DNA of 64,000 nt from Leucobacter denitrificans (GCF_014396385.1 NZ_CP060716.1:496001-560000); one strand, 5' to 3'; numbered from the stretch's first letter, positions 16,623-26,805 are shown. The notes: generated by a model not told the origin, from the sequence alone. Program-made: numbers and translations.

Positions 16623-17068
16623 CTACAACTTGTCAGGGCTCAAAGCTATCACAGTCATGAGCAGACTTTGCCCCTGAAGCACCATCGCTTCAAAAGCATC
16701 CTGTCCGATGACCGATACGAGATGCCGAAGCTGCGACTGCACTGACTCCCCTACCTCACGCAGGCCAATGCTAGCGATCGCCTGAAAGAGAAGACAGGCA
16801 TGCACAGGAGCAAGTTCCTCGGGTTCCTGAGCTACTGCGAGTTCAATGCACGACAGCGAGGTGCGTAGGCACTCGAGAAAAAGCTCCTCTTTCGAAGCGA
16901 AGTTTGCGTATACGTTGGGTTGTGACACACCGGCGCGCGTAGCTATCGCCGAAGTTTGTGTCGCCGCATATCCGTAGCGAGCGAACTCAATCGTCCCAGC
17001 CGCGAGAAGGCTCGCACGATTCTCCCCGGTTTACGTCGAGGTCGACGTGCACCGGGTGCAGCGTTCAC
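16623..17068 (-). pseudogene. TetR-family transcriptional regulator, frameshifted
   Basis: A TetR regulator broken in its N-terminal arm. One frame gives the whole helix-turn-helix, from NRASLLAAG through ATQTSAIATRAGVSQPNVYANF and on to the C-terminal ligand domain, but it has no start after an in-frame TAA. A second frame supplies GTG 17068 and a basic arm MNAAPGARRPRRKPG. Adding one base to the run of four C at 17024-17027 joins them into a 148-residue protein. That is short for TetR (usually about 190). An intact regulator would probably control neighbouring genes; its ligand is unknown. Confidence 0.7.
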
Positions 17069-17085
17069 AGGAACGCTGCTCACCT

Positions 17086-17529
17086 TCACTCTAATTCGAG
17101 CAGTTTACGGTAGTGCTCTCCCACTGACTCGAAACCACGGTGATTGTAGAAGGAACCAAACCGCGCAGTAGAGGCTGATAACTGGCGAACGCCACGCCCC
17201 ATGCAGTAGTGCTCATTTGCGGCTATCAGACGATCACCGTAACCGCCTCCGCGATACTCCTCGTCCACAACGATCTCTTGGAGATGTGCTGTGAGTCCCG
17301 GAGCATGCAGTAGTCGGGAAACGGTCATGAGCGAATAACCGACGACGGTCCCGTTAACCTCGGCAACAAACAGCACGTTTGTTTCCTGATCTCGGCGACG
17401 TAGAACGTTGTCGTATGCGACCGTAAACTCATCCATGCGAATTGGTTCACGCCCTGTTGAAAACTGACGGGCCAGCCCGAAGATCGCTTTCGCGTCTTCG
17501 GGCTGGCCCCGACGGATTGTGACTGTCAC
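17086..17529 (-). CDS. GNAT-family N-acetyltransferase
   Basis: A 147-residue acetyltransferase of the GNAT fold. The acetyl-CoA loop is EEYRGGGYGDRLI (about 90-102, Q/R-x-x-G-x-G/A type), preceded by the LQEIVVDEE strand; a C-terminal FYNHRGFE motif (about 127-134) is also typical. The acceptor is unknown. It starts at a GTG 9 bases after the ctaF stop, so it is probably read through from ctaCDF. Codons for residues 7-21 form a strong hairpin that looks like the ctaF terminator. Confidence 0.8.
   Translation of the reverse strand: MTVTIRRGQPEDAKAIFGLARQFSTGREPIRMDEFTVAYDNVLRRRDQETNVLFVAEVNGTVVGYSLMTVSRLLHAPGLTAHLQEIVVDEEYRGGGYGDRLIAANEHYCMGRGVRQLSASTARFGSFYNHRGFESVGEHYRKLLELE
17469..17509 (-). 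terminator. Terminator-like hairpin after ctaF, inside GNAT gene
   Basis: A perfect 15-bp GC-rich stem (17495-17509 with 17469-17483) with an 11-base loop, followed on the minus strand by GTCAGTTTTC. It starts 30 bases after the ctaF stop codon, yet lies entirely within the first codons of the GNAT frame. Confidence 0.65.
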
Positions 17530-17538
17530 GATCGCGTA

Positions 17539-17961
17539 TTACCTCGCAAAATGACCGCGGTAGTACTCGTACACCCAGCCCACCGCTGCGATGATCACTA
17601 GAGGAATCGAGAGGTAGGTAAGCCAGAACTGGAACCCGATGCACAGACCAAGCACGAAAAGTGAACCTGCGAACGCGAAGAACATCGGCCACCAGCTCCA
17701 CGGGCTGAATTCGCCAATCTCAGGGTTACCGTCGTCTACGTCAGACTCAGGCAGATCCTCAATCATGGTGCCGCCCAGCTTACGCTGAACCAGCCAGAGG
17801 TACACGGCGATGAACGCTGCCAAGCCAGCGCACCCAAAGAGCGCTACTGTTCCCGCCCACTCAAGTCGCGAGTGGGTGATCAAATTCCAACCGGTATAAA
17901 GCGCCCCGACGATTACGAAGTACACCGCAACAATCGTGAAGATCACAATGTTTGATTTCAT
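17539..17961 (-). CDS. ctaF: Cytochrome c oxidase subunit 4 (actinobacterial)
   Basis: A 140-residue actinobacterial subunit IV of aa3 oxidase with four helices (about 5-27, 37-58, 92-112 and 114-133). The family signature EDLPESDVDDGNPEIGEFSP and WSWWPMFF are present. The GAGGAG ribosome site fixes ATG 17961. It follows ctaD by 19 bases. It stabilises the oxidase and its contact with the bcc complex. Confidence 0.93.
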   Translation of the reverse strand: MKSNIVIFTIVAVYFVIVGALYTGWNLITHSRLEWAGTVALFGCAGLAAFIAVYLWLVQRKLGGTMIEDLPESDVDDGNPEIGEFSPWSWWPMFFAFAGSLFVLGLCIGFQFWLTYLSIPLVIIAAVGWVYEYYRGHFAR

Positions 17962-17980
17962 AACGAAATACTCCTCGTAG

Positions 17981-19624
17981 TTACTTCTGCTCTGCGAGCT
18001 CAGGGACCGTAGCAGGCTTCGGCTGCTCGATTCCACTCACTTCTGGGTGGTGGAGGTCGAATGCAGGCGACTCTGTACGAATTCGTGGGATCGAGGTGAA
18101 GTTATGGCGCGGTGGTGGGCATGAAGTAGCCCACTCAAGCGACCGACCGTAGCCCCACGGATCGTCAACGGTAACCTTCGGTGCACGGCGCGCGGTCACG
18201 TACACGTTGAGCAGGAACGGAATCATCGAGATACCAAGAATCACTGCACCAACCGTTGACACCTGGTTGCCCCAGGTCACACCGTCTTCGGGGAGGTAGG
18301 TGTAGTAGCGACGTGGCATCGCCATAACACCGAGCCAGTGCTGCACGAGGAAAGTTGTGTGGAAACCGATGAACAGGGTCCAGAAGTGGATCTTGCCAAG
18401 TCGCTCATTGAGCATCTTGCCGGTCCACTTTGGCCACCAGAAGTAGAATCCAGCGAACATCGCGAAGACAACCGTACCGAACACCACGTAGTGGAAGTGC
18501 GCTACGACGAAGTACGTGTCAGAGAGGTGGAAGTCGAGCGCTGGCGAAGCCAGGATCACGCCAGTGAGGCCACCAAACACGAAGGTGACAAGGAAGCCGA
18601 GCGACCAAAGCATTGGTGTCTCGAACGTGATCGACCCGCGCCACATCGTTCCGAGCCAGTTGAAGATCTTAACGCCCGTTGGAACCGCAATGAGCATGGT
18701 CATCAACGAGAAGAACGGCAGCAGCACAGAACCGGTGACGTACATGTGGTGAGCCCACACTGTCATCGAAAGTGCAGCGATCGAAATTGTCGCGTACACA
18801 AGCGTCTTGTATCCGAAGATCGGCTTGCGGCTGAATACCGGGAAGATCTCGGAGACGATGCCGAAGAACGGCAGTGCAATGATGTACACCTCAGGGTGAC
18901 CGAAGAACCAGAACAGGTGCTGCCACAAAATGGCTCCACCCTCACCGTTAAAGATGTTCGCGTGGAAGATGCGGTCAGCAGCGAGGCCGAAGAACGCAGC
19001 TGCGAGGACCGGGAAGACCAGGATCGCAAGGAGCGACGTAATCATCGTGTTCCAGGTGAAGATCGACATACGCCACATGGTCATGCCAGGTGCACGCATC
19101 GTGATGATGGTCGTGATGAAGTTCACACCACCGAGGATGGTACCGAAACCGGTAATGCCGAGACCGAGCACCCAAAGGTTGCCACCCACACCAGGTGAGT
19201 AGGTCATGTCGGAAAGCGGTGCATATGCGAACCAACCGAATGAAGCAGCGCCCTGAGGTGTCAAGAAGCCACCAACAGCGATCAACGCACCAAAAGTGTA
19301 AAGCCAGAATGCAAAGGCATTAAGTCGCGGGAACGCGACGTCGGGAGCACCGATCTGGAGCGGCATAATCACATTCGCGAAGCCCGCAAACAGCGGCGTT
19401 GCAAACATCAGCAGCATGATCGTGCCGTGCATGGTGAACAGCTGGTTGTACTGTTCCTTCGTCGCAATGACCTCAAGCCCGGGCGCAAAGAGCTGCGCGC
19501 GAATGAGCAGGGCCATGAGGCCGCCGATCATGAACCAAACGACGGAGCTGATCAGATACATGTATCCGATCACCTTGTGGTCCGTGGAAGTAATCCACGA
19601 AACGATGACGTTACCCTTCTTCAT
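17981..19624 (-). CDS. ctaD: Cytochrome c oxidase subunit 1 (aa3-type)
   Basis: The 547-residue catalytic haem-copper subunit with twelve helices. Recognisable are [14 protein letters not shown] (low-spin haem a ligand His), the [10 protein letters not shown] segment with the cross-linked His-Tyr pair, the CuB histidines in WAHHMY, and the haem a3/haem a ligands in [10 protein letters not shown]. The D-channel pattern N-(x)-FAFW and the K-channel glutamate support a proton-pumping A-type oxidase. It sits between ctaC and ctaF. Confidence 0.97.
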   Translation of the reverse strand: MKKGNVIVSWITSTDHKVIGYMYLISSVVWFMIGGLMALLIRAQLFAPGLEVIATKEQYNQLFTMHGTIMLLMFATPLFAGFANVIMPLQIGAPDVAFPRLNAFAFWLYTFGALIAVGGFLTPQGAASFGWFAYAPLSDMTYSPGVGGNLWVLGLGITGFGTILGGVNFITTIITMRAPGMTMWRMSIFTWNTMITSLLAILVFPVLAAAFFGLAADRIFHANIFNGEGGAILWQHLFWFFGHPEVYIIALPFFGIVSEIFPVFSRKPIFGYKTLVYATISIAALSMTVWAHHMYVTGSVLLPFFSLMTMLIAVPTGVKIFNWLGTMWRGSITFETPMLWSLGFLVTFVFGGLTGVILASPALDFHLSDTYFVVAHFHYVVFGTVVFAMFAGFYFWWPKWTGKMLNERLGKIHFWTLFIGFHTTFLVQHWLGVMAMPRRYYTYLPEDGVTWGNQVSTVGAVILGISMIPFLLNVYVTARRAPKVTVDDPWGYGRSLEWATSCPPPRHNFTSIPRIRTESPAFDLHHPEVSGIEQPKPATVPELAEQK

Positions 19625-19638
19625 CTTCTCTTCCCTCG

Positions 19639-20505
19639 TTACTCGTTCTCGGCCTTGGCTTCGTCACCGAAGAAGAGGTCCTGGTTCGGGTTGTAGTCAG
19701 CGCCGAGTGAGCCAGTGTTACCAGCAGCACGGAGCGACTCAACGTATGCGTCGTACTCGTCTTGCTCAACTACGCGGAGCTCAAACAGCATCATCGAGTG
19801 ATCTTGACCACAAAGCTCGGCACACTTACCCATGAACGTTCCAGTCTCAGTGGGCGTGAAGCTCATGTAGTTCGTCTGCCCCGGAACCATGTCCTTTTTG
19901 TAGAGGTACTCGACGACCCAGAATGAGTGGATGACGTCGCGGCTCTCGAGTCGAATCTCGGTCGTCTTGTCGACAGGGAGGTAGAGAACCGGCATGGTCT
20001 CTGGCTTCGCAGAACCGTTCTCGTCGGTTTCTACCTGCTTACCCGAGAAGTACACATCGTCGCTCAGATAGTTGAAGTCCCATGCCCAACGCTTGCCGAA
20101 AACCTCGACAACGTTCTCGGGGTTGTCGTAGCGAGCCTCAATCTTCGACTGCTCCTGCGCGGTGAACGCGAAGAAGCCAAGAACGAGAATCACGGGCACA
20201 ACAGTGAAGAACGTTTCGATTGGCATGTTGTACCGCATCTGCACTGGCAGACCGGTCTGACCCTTGCGCCTACGGTAGGCGACTGTTGCCCAAATAATGA
20301 GGCCCCAGGTGATGACTCCAACGCCGAGCAGCACGAGCCATGAATTCACCCACAGGGCAGTAATGCCCTCGGTGAGGTTCGTAGCATTTGTCGACCCCTC
20401 AGGAAGGAACCCGCGCTGTTGGGCAGGCGTACAGCCTGCAAGCGCGAGTGCCGCGCCGATAGCAGCGGGCGCAGCGACCCACTTCATTACACGATTGGAA
20501 CGCAC
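19639..20505 (-). CDS. ctaC: Cytochrome c oxidase subunit 2
   Basis: Subunit II carrying the dinuclear CuA centre that receives electrons from the cytochrome cc domain. The CuA ligands are in [12 protein letters not shown] (about 227-238 with this start) plus an upstream HSFWV. It has a lipoprotein-like signal ending LAGC near residue 25 and two transmembrane helices (about 50-72 and 95-115). GTG 20505 is preferred because AAAGG lies upstream; GTG 20508 or ATG 20487 are possible. The acidic C-terminal tail is unusual in length. Confidence 0.95.
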   Translation of the reverse strand: MRSNRVMKWVAAPAAIGAALALAGCTPAQQRGFLPEGSTNATNLTEGITALWVNSWLVLLGVGVITWGLIIWATVAYRRRKGQTGLPVQMRYNMPIETFFTVVPVILVLGFFAFTAQEQSKIEARYDNPENVVEVFGKRWAWDFNYLSDDVYFSGKQVETDENGSAKPETMPVLYLPVDKTTEIRLESRDVIHSFWVVEYLYKKDMVPGQTNYMSFTPTETGTFMGKCAELCGQDHSMMLFELRVVEQDEYDAYVESLRAAGNTGSLGADYNPNQDLFFGDEAKAENE

Positions 20506-20624
20506 CACATACCTTTCGAATGCTGACGGTTTACCTCTGCGCACGGCAGAGAAAACTGATGACTACCTGTTAGCTTAGCGCGAACCTGGACGTTCCCCGA
20601 ACGCAGACGGGGGTGTCGCCAGGC

Positions 20625-20975
20625 TTAGCTAAAGCTATCTCCACATGCGCAGCTCCCTGCTGCATTGGGATTGTCGATGGTGAAGCCCTGCTTTTGAATT
20701 GTGTCTTCGAAATCGATCGTTGCACCATCGAGATACGGGACGCTCATCTGATCCACCACGACCTCGACACCTTCGAACGAAACAACGGCATCATTCTCAA
20801 GTTGCCGCTCATCAAAAAACAGCTGATAAATGAGGCCCGAGCAGCCACCTGGCTGAACGGCAATTCGCAGACGAAGATCGTCGCGTCCCTCCTGGCTCAG
20901 GAGACTACGCACCTTTTCTTGTGCTGTTGGACTGAGAGCCACTCCGTGCTCGCGCACTGCGGTGTCATTGCTCAT
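20625..20975 (-). CDS. erpA: A-type iron-sulfur cluster carrier (ErpA/HesB family)
   Basis: A 116-residue A-type carrier that hands Fe-S clusters to apoproteins. The three conserved cysteines are in GGCSG (about 44) and SCACGDSF (about 109-111). The order erpA next to ctaC resembles mycobacteria. GAGGAG lies before the ATG. The Rieske protein and GltBD encoded in this window need clusters, making them plausible but unproven clients. Confidence 0.92.
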   Translation of the reverse strand: MSNDTAVREHGVALSPTAQEKVRSLLSQEGRDDLRLRIAVQPGGCSGLIYQLFFDERQLENDAVVSFEGVEVVVDQMSVPYLDGATIDFEDTIQKQGFTIDNPNAAGSCACGDSFS

Positions 20976-21099
20976 TACTTCTCCTCACTCACCGGATCTG
21001 AGATTCAGATGCCTCCAGTCTACGCCCCGCGCAGGCGGTACGCTTGTACCTAATACGATACCCGCACGGGTGAACAAACGAGAGGAAACCCAGGCGACC

Positions 21100-21672
21100 A
21101 TGAGCTCTGCTAAGCCAGACCCTTCGGCCGGATCCGCAGAGGACGAGAATTCAGAGACGGTCGGCAAAGGCCGACCCACCCCTTCGAGAAAGCAAGCACA
21201 AGCTGCAAATGCGCGACCGATCGTTGGCTCTCGAGACAAATCTCTCCGCAAGCAGCAACGACAGACCCAGAATGAGGCACGAGAACGCGCACGCCTCGGC
21301 ATGATGGCGGGTGAGGAACGCTATCTGACGCCTCGAGATAAGGGCCCACAGCGACGGTTTATTCGCGACTATGTCGATGCGCGCTGGAACGCTGGCGAAC
21401 TGTTGATTCCAGTCATGGTGATCTTCTTGATCGTGGCGCTATTTCCGGGTTGGGTGCAGGTGTACGGCGTCTTCTTTGTGTGGGCGTTCTTACTCGTCGC
21501 AATTCTTGACGCAATCTTGTTGACGTTCACGTTGAAACGCAAGCTCTCCGCGAAGTTTGGCGAAGACAATATTCAATCCGGGTACCGCTGGTACGCGGCA
21601 ATGCGTGCGCTCCAGTTCAGAATGCTGCGCATGCCGAAGCCTCAGGTAAAGCGCGGTCAGTACCCGAGTTAA
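21100..21672 (+). CDS. DUF3043 family membrane protein
   Basis: A 190-residue protein with a long, charged N-terminal region (about 1-100: PTPSRKQAQAANARP, then EARERARLGMMAGEERYLTPRDKGP) and two helices (about 105-123 and 127-148). This layout is diagnostic of DUF3043, restricted to actinobacteria. RDYVDARWNAGE just before the first helix is the most conserved stretch. Start ATG 21100 is chosen as the first codon of the polar region; earlier codons would overlap the erpA promoter area. Function unknown. Confidence 0.8.
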   Translation: MSSAKPDPSAGSAEDENSETVGKGRPTPSRKQAQAANARPIVGSRDKSLRKQQRQTQNEARERARLGMMAGEERYLTPRDKGPQRRFIRDYVDARWNAGELLIPVMVIFLIVALFPGWVQVYGVFFVWAFLLVAILDAILLTFTLKRKLSAKFGEDNIQSGYRWYAAMRALQFRMLRMPKPQVKRGQYPS

Positions 21673-21675
21673 GCC

Positions 21676-22716
21676 TTACTTGTGGGCGCGCCAACCAGCT
21701 TTGCGTAATCCACGGTTGATTGAGCGCGCCCACAGCGGCCCCTCATAAATGAATGCGGTGAACCCTTGAACAAGGGTGGCACCCGCGTCGAGACGCTCAA
21801 TCACGTCGGCCGCAGTTGTCACTCCCCCGACCGCTATGACACACAGATCGTCTGGTGCGGTGGATCGAATGCGCTTCAGCACCTCGAGTGATCGCGCAGC
21901 GAGTGGAGCTCCTGACAGCCCACCGGCACCGATCTCCTCGATTCGCTCAGCAGACTCATGCAGCCCGTCACGTGAAATCGTTGTATTCGTAGCAATAATT
22001 CCGTCGAGTCCAAGCTTCACGGCGAGCGATACGATTCCATCGATCTGCTCATCGTCCATATCCGGCGCAATTTTTACAAGCAGCGGCGTGTCACCTGCTG
22101 CCTCCTTGACACCTTTGAGCAAGGGTTCGAGCAGAGTCAATTCTTGGAGGCCGCGTAGCCCCGGAGTATTCGGGGAACTCACATTCACCGCAAGATAATC
22201 AGAAATTGGAGCTAAGCGCTCGGCACTCCATATGTAGTCAGCCGCTGCATCTTCAACTTCTGTGACTCGACTCTTACCGATATTCGAGCCAATGATCGGC
22301 CTGTCGCGCTTCAATCGTGCGCGTTCGATGCGAGGTACTGCTGCAGCGGATCCTTGGTTGTTAAACCCCATCCGATTTACAAGTCCGCGATCTGCAATGA
22401 GACGAAAGCTACGCGGCTTTTCGTTTCCCGGCTGTGCATATCTCGTGACGGTGCCCACCTCAACGTGCCCGAACCCGAGTTCGCCAAGACCGAGTATCGC
22501 TTCAGCGTTCTTATCGAATCCCGCGGCGAGCCCGAACGGACTTGGAAACTCCAACCCAAGGGCGCGTACACGAAGCGACGGGTGTGGGCCACAGTATTTA
22601 GCCACAATTCCACCGAGCAGAGGTAACGCGCGGATTACCGGAAACGCGAGATGGTGCGCTCGCTCGGGATCCATACGTTTGAACACCGCATTGAACAGAA
22701 CCGAGTACAGGCTCAC
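21676..22716 (-). CDS. pyrD: Dihydroorotate dehydrogenase (quinone), class 2
   Basis: A 346-residue membrane-associated FMN enzyme of pyrimidine synthesis that passes electrons to quinone. The N-terminal helix region MDPERAHHLAF and GLAAGFDKNAE (about 62-72) are class-2 features. Ser replaces the class-1 catalytic Cys in NVSSPNTPGLR (about 178-188). FMN-binding GVTTAADV is near the end. It follows nrdR by 2 bases and converges on DUF3043. Confidence 0.95.
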   Translation of the reverse strand: MSLYSVLFNAVFKRMDPERAHHLAFPVIRALPLLGGIVAKYCGPHPSLRVRALGLEFPSPFGLAAGFDKNAEAILGLGELGFGHVEVGTVTRYAQPGNEKPRSFRLIADRGLVNRMGFNNQGSAAAVPRIERARLKRDRPIIGSNIGKSRVTEVEDAAADYIWSAERLAPISDYLAVNVSSPNTPGLRGLQELTLLEPLLKGVKEAAGDTPLLVKIAPDMDDEQIDGIVSLAVKLGLDGIIATNTTISRDGLHESAERIEEIGAGGLSGAPLAARSLEVLKRIRSTAPDDLCVIAVGGVTTAADVIERLDAGATLVQGFTAFIYEGPLWARSINRGLRKAGWRAHK

Positions 22717-22718
22717 TC

Positions 22719-23201
22719 TTACTCCTTGACTTCTGACGAAGGGCCGCTCGCGGCAACCTGTGTCTTGCGAAGATCGCCGATTGCAGCCTCAAAGTCGGCA
22801 AGCGATTCAAACGCTTGGTACACGCTCGCAAAGCGAAGATACGCAACCTCATCAAGCGTTCGCAGGTGAGGCAAGATCGCGACTCCGATGTCGTTCGTAT
22901 CAAACTGCGCGATGCCACTCTGGCGCAGCGATTCCTCAACCTGTTGCGCGAGCATGGCAAGGTCAGCTTCGGTCACTGGCCGTCCCTGGCAAGCTTTTCG
23001 CACTCCACTCATGACTTTCTCACGACTGAACGGTTCGACCACTCCCGAACGCTTAATCACCGTGAGACTCGCGGTCTCCGTGGTCGTAAATCTGCGCCCG
23101 CACTCAGGGCACTGTCGCCTACGCCGAATCGACAGTCCATCGTCAGCGGTACGCGAGTCGATCACTCGGCTGTCTGGGTGTCTACAAAATGGGCAGTGCA
23201 T
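22719..23201 (-). CDS. nrdR: Transcriptional repressor NrdR
   Basis: A 160-residue ATP/dATP-sensing repressor of ribonucleotide reductase genes. The N-terminal zinc ribbon has CPFC (about 3-6) and CPEC (about 31-34), followed by RRRR, and then the ATP-cone domain ([16 protein letters not shown] onward). It lies between hisD and pyrD with gaps of 2 bases on both sides. No nrd gene is in the window, so its operators lie elsewhere. Confidence 0.96.
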   Translation of the reverse strand: MHCPFCRHPDSRVIDSRTADDGLSIRRRRQCPECGRRFTTTETASLTVIKRSGVVEPFSREKVMSGVRKACQGRPVTEADLAMLAQQVEESLRQSGIAQFDTNDIGVAILPHLRTLDEVAYLRFASVYQAFESLADFEAAIGDLRKTQVAASGPSSEVKE

Positions 23202-23203
23202 GT

Positions 23204-24520
23204 CTAATCTCGGTTCTCAAATCTCGCCGTGACGGCTTCTCCGTGAGCTGGCAGGCCCTCTGCTCGAGCGAGAGCAATGAGTGGATCAACTACCTCGGCC
23301 AATGCCGAGCGGTCGTACTCGATTATTTGCTGTGCGCGCAAGAATGTGTGCGCACCGAGCCCCGAAGTAAAGCGAGCTGTTCCCCCAGTCGGGAGTACGT
23401 GATTGGAGCCCGCGAGGTAGTCTCCGAGGCTCACAGGAGTCGTTGGGCCAAGGAAAATGGCTCCGGCATCGGTGATGGATTCGAGCGTTGCTTCATTGTC
23501 GACCGTGTGGATCTCGAGGTGCTCTGGGCCGTATGCGTTGCTCACACGCACTGCGGTCGCGAGATCGTCGACAAGAATAATTGCTGACTGAGGGCCAGCA
23601 AGCGCCGTACGCGCTCGCTGGGCATGCTGCGTGGCCTCGACTCGAGCCATCACTTCGGTCTGAACGGCGGCTGCCAGCCCGGGTGCATCGGTGACAAGAA
23701 TTGAGGCTGCAGCTTCGTCGTGCTCAGCCTGGCTGATCAGGTCGGCAGCTAGATACCCCGGATCCGCAAATTCGTCGGCAACAATGAGGATCTCAGTGGT
23801 ACCGGCCTCGGCGTCAATTCCGACAATACCGTTCACCACCCGCTTGGCTGCCGCGACAAAGATATTTCCCGGACCAGTCACCATGTCTACTGGCTCAAGG
23901 CCAATCTCAGGAACCCCATGGGCAAACGCGGCGATTGCGCCCGCGCCACCAATCGCGTAAAGCTCAGTGACGCCGCACAGCGCGGCAGCCCACAGAACGG
24001 CCTGGTGCGGCAGACCCCCGTTGTCTCGCTGGGCTGGCGAAGCGAGCGCGAGACTCGGCACACCGGCAGTCTGCGCGGCAACTGCGTTCATGATGACTGA
24101 GGATGGATACGCTGCTTTGCCACCGGGTGCGTAGAGGCCGACCCTCGAAACTGGCTGCCACCGTTGACGTATCGTCGCACCTGAAGCGAGTGTTGTCACT
24201 CGGGCTTCTGGCACCTGGGCCGCGGAGCCCTTTCGAAGTCTCGCGATGAGTTCTCGCAGCGCCGTTTCTACTTCTGGTGGGCACGTTGCAAGAGACGCCT
24301 CAATCTGTTCTGGCGGCACACGAAGCGTGTGTCCATCAACACCGTCGAATTCCTTTGCCTGCACCCGCAGTGCTTCTTCGCCGCGGGTCGCTACGGCCTC
24401 TAGGAGGGGACGCACACGTTCGACCGCTTCGTCGGCGCTCATTGCAGCACGCGGAACAAGCGCACGTAGTTCGGCGCGGGAAAGTTCGCGACCTCTGAGG
24501 TCGATGGTTCGCAAAAGCAC
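23204..24520 (-). CDS. hisD: Histidinol dehydrogenase
   Basis: A 438-residue zinc enzyme making the last two oxidations of histidine synthesis. Conserved segments are [34 protein letters not shown] and SQAEHDE, and the catalytic Glu/His region GPEHLEI. The start GTG 24520 has TAGAAT 6 bases upstream, suggesting a leaderless mRNA for hisD-nrdR-pyrD. No other his gene follows, unlike the usual hisDC order. Confidence 0.95.
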   Translation of the reverse strand: MLLRTIDLRGRELSRAELRALVPRAAMSADEAVERVRPLLEAVATRGEEALRVQAKEFDGVDGHTLRVPPEQIEASLATCPPEVETALRELIARLRKGSAAQVPEARVTTLASGATIRQRWQPVSRVGLYAPGGKAAYPSSVIMNAVAAQTAGVPSLALASPAQRDNGGLPHQAVLWAAALCGVTELYAIGGAGAIAAFAHGVPEIGLEPVDMVTGPGNIFVAAAKRVVNGIVGIDAEAGTTEILIVADEFADPGYLAADLISQAEHDEAAASILVTDAPGLAAAVQTEVMARVEATQHAQRARTALAGPQSAIILVDDLATAVRVSNAYGPEHLEIHTVDNEATLESITDAGAIFLGPTTPVSLGDYLAGSNHVLPTGGTARFTSGLGAHTFLRAQQIIEYDRSALAEVVDPLIALARAEGLPAHGEAVTARFENRD

Positions 24521-24529
24521 TCGCCTATT

Positions 24530-26158
24530 CTATCGAGACGCGGGTGTGACCACGCCGTACCATGCGAGCTCCCGAATTCCTTCGACGAGCACGTCCGACG
24601 TCTCCTCCTCGTTCACCTCAAATAACGTCGCGAGCGCCCCGGCAATCTGCGACAGGCTGAGATCGCCGTCACTCGCCCCAACCGCAGCAGCAAGTAGTGG
24701 ATCGACATCCATTCGGCGTCCAATCGGAGCATCGGTCACGAGCCGTAAAGCGCGCGGAGCATCCTGCCCCGGTTTATGGTCACGCTCCTCGAATACGCGC
24801 GGACTGCACACCCAGTGAGCAGCGAGCACATCCTCATCACTCATCCGCTCCGAACGCACTCCTGACTCAAATGCAGTTTGTAGCGACCGACCGGGCCAAT
24901 CTTCAGTGAAAATGCCCATCGCTTGCTCAGTTCGCACAATTCCCGCTTTTTTGTCAGTGCGCTGCAGCCGAATCGATCCGAGTCCGATTGACACAATATG
25001 CCGATCTTCGAAATCATCCATCCATGCCGACATCAGCAGCGAATGCTCTGAACTACCCGGTCTAGCTCCGCCATCGCGGGCCCAGGTCTCGGCGTATTGC
25101 ACCGTGTCGACTACATCGCGCTCGATGACCCACGCATCGAGCGCGTGCGTCTCAGAGGCCTCCGCGATCCACTGTTCTACCCGCTGAAGACCATCACCGC
25201 CCCACGGTGTCTCCCAGTTCGCGAGACAGATGAGTAGCCCACCCTCAGCCAGGTGGATCGGCGCCTCACGAACTACCCGTGCCGCGAGTGCATCGCCGAT
25301 CAACCCGCCGTCGCGATACTCGTATCGCTGCGCACCAGCGACATCGGTTTGCTCAGTACGTGGAGTGACAACGAACGGAGGATTCGACGCAATGAGATCG
25401 AATTGCTCCTCGCGAACCGGGCCAAAGAGATCACCCTGCCGAAACTCGATCTCGGAAGAAAACCCGTTCAGCGCCGCATTTGCTTGGGCCAGGGCAAGTG
25501 CGCGCTCGGAGATATCCGTCGCAACGACCTCAGGAATTCCCGACTGCGCCAGGTACATGGCTACAACGCCACTGCCGGTTCCCAAATCTAATGCTCGCTC
25601 TGCCATCGCACGTTCGCCTCCACCAAGTGGCATTTGCGAAAGCAATGTTCGTGTCGCACCCCCGACACCCATGACGTGATCAGACATCATAGGCCCGCGA
25701 CGCAAGGCGTCGTCGAGATCCGACATGATCCACCAATGCACAATGGGCACTGCCTCGCCCGGCTCAGGTCGCGTTGACCCCGGATCGGGGAACGACACCA
25801 CATTAAGCGAAAGTTCGGCTCGGTAATAGCCAGAAGGTCGTCCCGAGCGCTCAGGCGATGAAGCTATCAGCCCAAGACACATAGCCCCCGAGATGCCGAG
25901 CTCCGGTAACGCAAGTTCGAGATCTTCGGCCGAAGCCTCGTCGCCGAGAAGGAAGAGTTCTGCGAGGGTGACCAGTGGACTCTTATCGAGTCGCCGCAGC
26001 ATTCGAGCGGCAGGAATAAGTACTCCTCGCTGGCGAGACCTTTCGGCGGGAGCACCCCAGAGTGCAACAATTTCGTCTGGGAAGTACTTTGCTGACTCTA
26101 AATCTTTGCGGAGCGAATTTAGGAGTCGTAGGTCGGTCTTCAGGGTCGTGTCTCCCAT
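24530..26158 (-). CDS. Class I SAM methyltransferase with actinobacterial N- and C-terminal domains
   Basis: A 542-residue protein built around a HemK/PrmC-like methyltransferase core. LDLGTGSGVVAMYLA (about 192-206) is motif I and ASNPPFV (about 258-264) is the NPPY-type catalytic motif, which acts on amide or amino nitrogens. About 150 residues before and 200 after the core have no familiar motif; the tail holds winged-helix-like wording. Likely a RNA or protein N-methyltransferase. Start ATG 26158 lies 2 bases after the upstream gene's stop. Confidence 0.8.
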   Translation of the reverse strand: MGDTTLKTDLRLLNSLRKDLESAKYFPDEIVALWGAPAERSRQRGVLIPAARMLRRLDKSPLVTLAELFLLGDEASAEDLELALPELGISGAMCLGLIASSPERSGRPSGYYRAELSLNVVSFPDPGSTRPEPGEAVPIVHWWIMSDLDDALRRGPMMSDHVMGVGGATRTLLSQMPLGGGERAMAERALDLGTGSGVVAMYLAQSGIPEVVATDISERALALAQANAALNGFSSEIEFRQGDLFGPVREEQFDLIASNPPFVVTPRTEQTDVAGAQRYEYRDGGLIGDALAARVVREAPIHLAEGGLLICLANWETPWGGDGLQRVEQWIAEASETHALDAWVIERDVVDTVQYAETWARDGGARPGSSEHSLLMSAWMDDFEDRHIVSIGLGSIRLQRTDKKAGIVRTEQAMGIFTEDWPGRSLQTAFESGVRSERMSDEDVLAAHWVCSPRVFEERDHKPGQDAPRALRLVTDAPIGRRMDVDPLLAAAVGASDGDLSLSQIAGALATLFEVNEEETSDVLVEGIRELAWYGVVTPASR

Positions 26159-26160
26159 GC

Positions 26161-26805
26161 TCAATACGCGACAGTAAAGCGGGCGCGGTGATGCACCGGA
26201 GATTCGATTTCGTCGACGACTGCGACCCCGAAATCTGCTCCACTGATCGCAGACCTTCCCTGGTCGTCTGTGAGAAGCACGTCTCCACCGACCCTGTACT
26301 CGCCGAGGTACTCCCCCGCCGAGTGCGCGCCAAATTCAGCAGCAGGACTGACAAGAAACCAGTCCAGGGTTCCCTCGCGAGCTCGCAGATCGTCGAGCAC
26401 TCCAGACATTTCCTCCGCTTCGGGGCGAAATTCTTCGGCAAATTCATCGAGCTCAAGAAGTCGCGGGCCACCTTCGCTCACGAGCAGTGATCCCGCGCCT
26501 CCGACGACGCCAAGTCGCACTCCCGCACGCTCCGCATCTGTAGCCATATCGGCAATCGCTGCTCGTGTTCTGCCGGCCATGTCGCCTCTCGGTGAAACGG
26601 CAATGATTAGGACCTCGGCGCCAGCTAATGCCTTCGATCGGTCATCAGAGTCGAGCAGCGATCCAAGGGAGTACGTTACCCCGGCAATCTGCGTCGCAGA
26701 TTCCTTGCGTGTCACGCACTTCACGTCGAGGCCTCGCACTGCCGCAGCCTCAACGATGTGACCACCCGCGTACCCACTTCCACCGAACACAACAATCGAC
26801 GACAT
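26161..26805 (-). CDS. NAD(P)H-binding oxidoreductase (atypical SDR)
   Basis: A 214-residue Rossmann protein of the atypical SDR / NADH-flavin reductase-like group. The nucleotide motif is FGGSGYAGG (about 7-15), the second strand carries VTRKES, and GVVGGAGSL (about 96-104) follows a regular helix. No catalytic YxxxK pair is seen. A GGAAGG-like site precedes ATG 26805. It is the first of two genes with the methyltransferase; the joint function is unclear. Confidence 0.75.
   Translation of the reverse strand: MSSIVVFGGSGYAGGHIVEAAAVRGLDVKCVTRKESATQIAGVTYSLGSLLDSDDRSKALAGAEVLIIAVSPRGDMAGRTRAAIADMATDAERAGVRLGVVGGAGSLLVSEGGPRLLELDEFAEEFRPEAEEMSGVLDDLRAREGTLDWFLVSPAAEFGAHSAGEYLGEYRVGGDVLLTDDQGRSAISGADFGVAVVDEIESPVHHRARFTVAY

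Noticed and set aside
18338..19198. 286-codon frame antisense to ctaD
   Set aside because: Highly charged shadow of a strongly conserved membrane gene; no start signal and no sequence family.
26161..26490. Open frames antisense to the NAD(P)-binding gene and methyltransferase
   Set aside because: They mirror real coding frames and show no domain or start signal; shadow frames are expected in GC-biased DNA.
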